DNA from: Vanilla planifolia | Lineage: Eukaryota; Streptophyta; Magnoliopsida; Asparagales; Orchidaceae | Reading direction: 5' to 3' | Length of the DNA: 64,000 nucleotides | Assembly (NCBI GenBank): GCA_023846275.1 | Contig: CM043875.1 | Coordinates: 4,151,569-4,215,568 of the forward strand | Shown here: one piece after another, positions 58,941-64,000 of the stretch | How positions within the stretch are numbered: position 1 is the first letter of the stretch | Layout of the letters: each line of letters starts with the position of its first letter | The notes under the pieces: generated by a model | Told to the model about the DNA's origin: nothing | The model's database searches: none | The model's input: only the letters and a program-made list of their open reading frames with translations | Translations under genes and position numbers: made by a program

Positions 58941-61300
58941 TCCAAGTCAAAGAAGAGGATAAGAAGTAAACTTATGGAATTAAGAAAATAAAATTTTATC
59001 CTTAACACTTAGAAGGAAATTTTTCTTATCTTGATGTTAGTAATATCATTGTAAATGAGATAAGAATCAATTCAACCTTAAAACAATGTACTTGATCCAT
59101 TCCAAAGAAAAGTTGTGAGCAGAATATAAGAAGAGATCATGAAATTTTTCATTAATCCTCATGAAAGCATGTGAAAATTTATTATAGATTTAGTGGTGAA
59201 ATCACCTAAGTTTGTTATGCTATGATTTAATAAAGATGATTATTGATAGAGTAACTACCTTAAACAAGAATTTAGCTTATAATAGGTTCAATTTATTTGA
59301 ACCAAAGTATTAGTAGCCTAGGGTAAATAAAAGGATGACATTAAGGTTAAAAAACCAATCAGTTAAATTTGAAAAAATTAAACATGTTTGAAGTTTGGAT
59401 ATGTTATTATAAAATTTGGAAAAGAAAGAAATTTATATTATATTAGATGTATGTTTCTTAAAAGGTAAGTTTTAGATCCTCTATTTATTGTCAGGAGTTG
59501 AAATATGATAAGATCGAATATATTTGAAGATACTAGGGCAAATAATGGAAAAGAAGAGATTGAGTAAGAAAGTATTTTAAGAAAGAGCACTTTAGTGGAT
59601 AATCTACTAGAAAATAAGTTGCTTAAGAAAATCATATTTGTTAGAATTATTCAAAATTTGATATTTTTCTAAACTTTCAAGACAAAAGTTTTGTAAGAAG
59701 AAAAGATTGTAATAATCATGATTTTTATAGCCAAACTTATCTAAGATATCAAGACAAAATTTTGGTGAGAAAAGATTCTCTCATTTTGACCTCAATTGAA
59801 ATAAAAGAAATCCTAAGATCAAATAAAGACAATTGTTATCAGGTATGATTGAACTTGATCAAATATTTTTTTTAAAATATATTATTTATACATACAAATA
59901 TTAAAATAATAATAAAATACTACATAATATATCATAACTTAAAATTAGTTATAAATACTATTTGAATATATCAATAAGAAGAATTATAAGAGAAGAAGTT
60001 AATGACACTAAGTTTACCATTTTTTAAATTTAAAGAATTTATTATGAATTTTTAAAATTTTAGATAAAATTATAATTTTAAAATATCACTTATTATATAT
60101 TTATAAATTCTAAAATTTTTTCTTAGGTTAAAACCTACTCACATGTAATTGATCTACAATCATAGGAATATCAATTTACGTTAAGACATATTTGTAATTT
60201 TTTGACTTTCCTCGATATTATAATTGAACCAATTGAGGATAAAGTTATAAATAGGAAATTGTTGAAGAATTTTATCTTATCTACATATATTATGATTATT
60301 TATTTATGTATTTTTAGAACTTAAGATTTAATTAATTGTTTAAAAGTCTTAATTAAATTGGCTTCTAAAAGTTGTCTATTTTATCAAAAAGTCTTAGGTT
60401 TATTACGATTAAATTTTTATATCTTTTTAACTTAATTTTGTATTTTAAATATTTTTTAATAATTAATTTTTTTATTATTATTTGACTTTTTATTTTGTGA
60501 CCATCATGATACTTTTTCATATCAAGATAATTTTAATGTAAACTTTTCTATGGTCTTTTCATTGTTATATATATTTTTTGTAATTTTATAAAATTATTCA
60601 TATTTATTTTAATTTCTTGACCAATTCTAGTTATATAATTAAATTATTATTAAACTCTTATAAAATTTTGATCTGTTATTTTATCGTTTAAAAGCCACTG
60701 ATTTTCATTATTTTGATAATATTGAGCTCTAAATAAATCACTCTTATGTTTTAAGTTTATCTCTCTTTTTGGAATAGTAACTTTTTTTTATCAAAAATAA
60801 AATATTTTAGAAAAAATAATAATTCAACAAATATATTAAAAATTATAAAATCAAATTAATATATTTATTTACTGATATCTATAAATTTTACTTACTCTTT
60901 AAAGTTTTGATTAATCTTTTAAAATGTTATAATCAGTTAACAAAAACGATCAAATCATGATAAGAAAATAAAGCTAAATGGACACTAATCGTTGATAGAT
61001 ACTTCATAAGAATAAAATAATTCTAAGATGCTATGATGCTCATAAAGGAATCTAGAATAGTTTTGATATCGAAGATTCCTTCCATTATTATCAAATTTTA
61101 AATAAGTTTGGCTTTCATAGCTAACTCTAATTTACATATCGAACGAATGTGATCCACATGATGAGGTTAAAAAATTCTGACCATGCAATTCTTATCCCAT
61201 TGATCATTCACATAAAGCTAATCAAACATCTTGCACAAAAGATTAGCTCCTTAAAGAAGGGCCACCTCTCTAAAGGAAGAATAGTGATCAATAATGATCA
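58941..61300. other. AT-rich spacer
   Basis: I see no gene, RNA or complete element here. Part may be decayed retroelement interior following 57521-58200. Confidence 0.45.
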
Positions 61301-61313
61301 ACGAATTTCATCT

Positions 61314-61455
61314 ACGTGCCGGACACGTGGCATCCACCACAAGTTTTTTTAATTTATTTAAAACAGGCCACGTGGGAACACACGTCGACGATGATTTTTC
61401 TTGGGAAACAGACAGTACTTTATTGACGTTGACTTTCCATATAATTGCCACGTCA
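61314..61455 (+). promoter_or_regulatory. Dense ACGT-element cluster upstream of the 63-residue gene
   Basis: Six ACGT cores lie within 142 bases: TACGTG (61313-61318), CACGTG (61324-61329), CACGTG (61369-61374), CACGTC (61381-61386), TGACGTTGAC (61424-61433) and CCACGTCA (61448-61455). The last is the reverse complement of TGACGTGG, the unfolded-protein-response element. bZIP and bHLH factors bind such sites. The cluster ends about 110 bases before the start codon. Confidence 0.65.
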
Positions 61456-61565
61456 GCAATTTATTTCTTCGGCCAGCACAATCGGCTTTTGTCTTAATGT
61501 TTCCATTGACGATGTTGTTGCGATCGAGGAAGGCGACGACTGAGATAGGGTGAATAATTGAACGA

Positions 61566-61621
61566 ATGAGGCTGTTCGGTAAGCATGTTTTTCCTAGACA
61601 GATCGCTCTTCTTGCTGCCGG
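61566..61621 (+). CDS. Exon 1 of the 63-residue gene
   Basis: Encodes residues 1-18 and two bases of Gly19. The donor is GTATGT. Confidence 0.78.
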
Positions 61622-61852
61622 GTATGTCTGTTTCGCGCTCTCTTTCTCTCGTTCTTTGTATTTGACTCGTTCGTGGTCGACGCCTTCCTCGTTCTTTCGT
61701 TAAATGAAAAACACAGGTTTTTGTTCTTGGGGGCGACTACATATGACGTTCATAGGTCGATAAAGTACAACGAGAAACCGCCTTCGAAGGAACAGGTGGA
61801 AGCTCTCCAAGCTTACCTTGATTCTAAGCGACCTTCTTCTCCTGGCCAATAA
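61566..61852 (+). CDS. Small single-pass membrane protein of 63 residues, two exons
   Basis: Exon 1 (61566-61621) ends in GG before donor GTATGT. Exon 2 (61717-61852) follows acceptor AACACAG and ends in TAA; the 95-base intron splits the codon of Gly19. The protein starts MRLFGKHVFPRQ, has one hydrophobic segment (about 13-28, IALLAAGFLFLGATTY), then DVHRSIKYNEKPPSKEQ and a short helical, charged tail ending SSPGQ. A basic start, one membrane span and a small soluble tail would suit a mitochondrial or ER membrane subunit or assembly factor, but I do not recognise a characterised family and claim no function. I believe similar small proteins occur in other plants. The clean splice sites and the regulatory cluster upstream support a real gene. 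Confidence 0.8.
61717..61852 (+). CDS. Exon 2 of the 63-residue gene
   Basis: Encodes the rest of Gly19 to Gln63 and TAA. Its first base follows AACACAG. Confidence 0.78.
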
Positions 61853-64000
61853 ATTTTTCTTCCTGGTTGCTTGCTATTTCTTCCCTCAACAAATTTAGTA
61901 AATCATAACCCATATTATATTGTTTAGTTTACATCTAACCGTTGCCATCCTTGCTCTACTAGGTTTTCTTGTTTTGATATGCGCTGGCTCCTTTATTAAG
62001 TTTGACTTCATTGCGATTGAAAATGGACTTGCTTTAACTCGTTCACCCTGTGTTTGATGAAATGCCTAAGAGGAGTTCTCGTCTGCCTTCACAAAGCATG
62101 CTCTTTAATAAAGAACCAATCAAACGACCAGTTTGTTTTGCTAAAAAATACATAAACATAAATGCATATTTCACCATATTTGATTGGTTAATTTCTCATT
62201 GGTGGTTTCTATTGCAGAAAACAAACCTCAATAAATCGCTTAATTAAACAATAACCATATATAAATGTTCTCAAGCAAAAACAAGAAAAAATAGACACTA
62301 AATTTAACCTGGTTCTTGTTTGTCTGCCTTCGCAAACAAGATTTCCACAGAAAATTTGTTGATGTCAGCAACAAGTTCAGGAAAAAATACAAGAACAAAC
62401 TGCCTCTTAGTCATAGTCTCTACAAAAGATTGACTTGAATTTGTTTATCAAGACATCTGACCATAGATCTCCTTTTATGTGCCTCCTTGTACCTTTATTA
62501 ATGACTTCAGATAGATTTATTATATTCAGAATTTGCATATGGAATTATATAAAATAATATAAAAGATATGATGGTCTTGACGTAAATTTTCATTTGAGGA
62601 ATTCAACAAATAATATCTAAGTTGAATTTAACCTCAAATAATATCAATTCCGTGGCTTTGTGATCCACGTCCAACAGTTTCAAGACAAATTGAACCAATT
62701 TTGACCAAGGATTTTTTTGTTGTTACATGACAAAATTCGCTTCAGTTATTTATCTGTCACATGTCACAATATTAAAAACATATTCAGAAAAGAAGACATT
62801 ATTGTTAGAGGCTGACTTCTTATTTTTATACAAACTTGAAATGAAAAAGTAAGAACGCAACTTCAAGCATAAGTTTTTTTATATAGAAGCACGTAGGACT
62901 TTATCAAGGTCCTACATTTTCTCCAAAGGTACAATTGGATTCTTTAAAAAAATTTTGTTCCAAAAGTAACCTCTCTTTGCCTACTCATCCATTTTTATTT
63001 ACATCTATAGTATAAGCTTGAATGCACTTTTTAATTAAATAGCTTTTGGAGGATCATGCTGTAATATCTTTTCTCTTTGCAAAAAGTGGAGAACATTGGA
63101 TGATCATTTTTAAATAATTAGGAACCTAGACACACAATAGTCAAACAAGCTAGACTTGTATGTAAATGTGCCATTTTTTCTTATTTGACTATCCAATGGG
63201 TTATTTATACATGGTTACTTATACCCCAATTGTAAGTTTGCTTGTTGATATTATTATGATTTATTTGGGTTGATATTTTATTGGAAGAGATTTGGCTTTT
63301 CTATGTAATAACCCAAGTTAAAATCAGCCATTTTTGCTTTGTAATTTTTGTGGAATAGGAGTTGTTCTTTCAAAATTTTCTTCATTTTTTCCTATTAAAG
63401 TTTTTATTTTTCATGCTTATTTTGATGTGGGTTTGTTGTAGGTGTCCATACTCTCAGATTATTTGCTTGTCTTTTATCCAAAATAATAGTGCCAATTTCA
63501 ACATTGAGATATGTTTGTCACCAACTGAATTAAGGTTATGCTAATCTTATTAATGCCGGGACATGAAGTGTAAGTTATGGTATTTCCCATTCAATCTATG
63601 TCTTTTTTTACATTAGTTTTCCTATTTTATTTCCAATTTTGACAAGATTTCAAGACCCTTAAATTTAACTTCTTGTATGCCTAATTAGATGCTTTTGTTT
63701 TAATTTTTCCCATGTAGAAATACGTATTGCATGTTTGGCTTTTCTTTACTTTGAACACCATTATGAAACTCAATTGTAGCTTCTTCTCTTGGGTGAAAAT
63801 TTCAATAAGTTCAGTGTATTTTATTTTTATAACAGTAGCAATCGTGATTCATGTTCCATCTACAATCCTATCTTGAAAAATTATAGCTTTTCTTATCTTT
63901 AACGTTTTAGGAGTTTAACCACATTTTGTTCTTTTGGTCGTGAAGCCTAGTCAATTTTGTGAGTTTGCATTGTCATTCGTTTGATTTGGATGAGATAAGT
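61853..64000. other. 3' flank and AT-rich spacer
   Basis: The 3' UTR of the 63-residue gene must begin here; AATAAA precedes the end of the coding region at 61848, and no other clear poly(A) signal stands out. No further gene is recognised up to the window end. Confidence 0.5.

Overview
This is a plant nuclear window: intronless or spliced GC-rich coding islands lie in very AT-rich DNA full of decayed LTR retrotransposons and simple repeats. The families found (type I AT-hook/PPC protein, plant cornichon, AT1G12380-type transposase-derived protein, a Cassandra-like 5S-bearing LTR) are those of flowering plants. Strongly GC-rich coding sequence beside AT-rich spacers would suit a non-grass monocot, but that is inference and no species is claimed.

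Layout. (1) 1-1936: promoter, leader and single coding exon of an AHL protein, + strand. (2) 1937-7000: AT-rich spacer with a deleted LTR-retroelement remnant and a 155-codon minus-strand ORF. (3) 7493-30598: one cornichon-homolog gene on the minus strand, rebuilt here from four coding exons (136 residues). Its introns are 14,465, 8,138 and 92 bp. Intron 2 carries a four-unit tandem array of about 4.7 kb, with a nested 380-bp triplication and a micro-inversion. Intron 1 carries a degenerate Ty3/gypsy element on the + strand, a second on the minus strand, and a 41-bp minisatellite. (4) 30600-44150: repeat-rich spacer without a recognisable gene. (5) 44724-46949: intronless hAT-transposase-derived protein, + strand, with upstream ORFs in its leader. 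(6) 46950-51950: spacer. (7) 52104-52421: two-exon gene for a 79-residue protein, + strand. (8) 52422-61300: spacer with a Cassandra-like LTR containing a 5S-derived segment and a separate gag remnant. (9) 61310-61852: ACGT-rich promoter and two-exon gene for a 63-residue single-pass membrane protein. (10) 61853-64000: spacer.

The five genes are unrelated in function and show no operon-like or cluster logic. They cover chromatin/transcription (AHL), ER-to-Golgi cargo export (cornichon), a domesticated transposase of unknown role, and two small plant proteins of unknown role. I found no new defence or metabolic system. The most unusual object is the roughly 23-kb cornichon gene, where only about 0.4 kb is coding and the rest is repeats that must be transcribed and spliced out. 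No tRNA, functional rRNA or CRISPR array was recognised.
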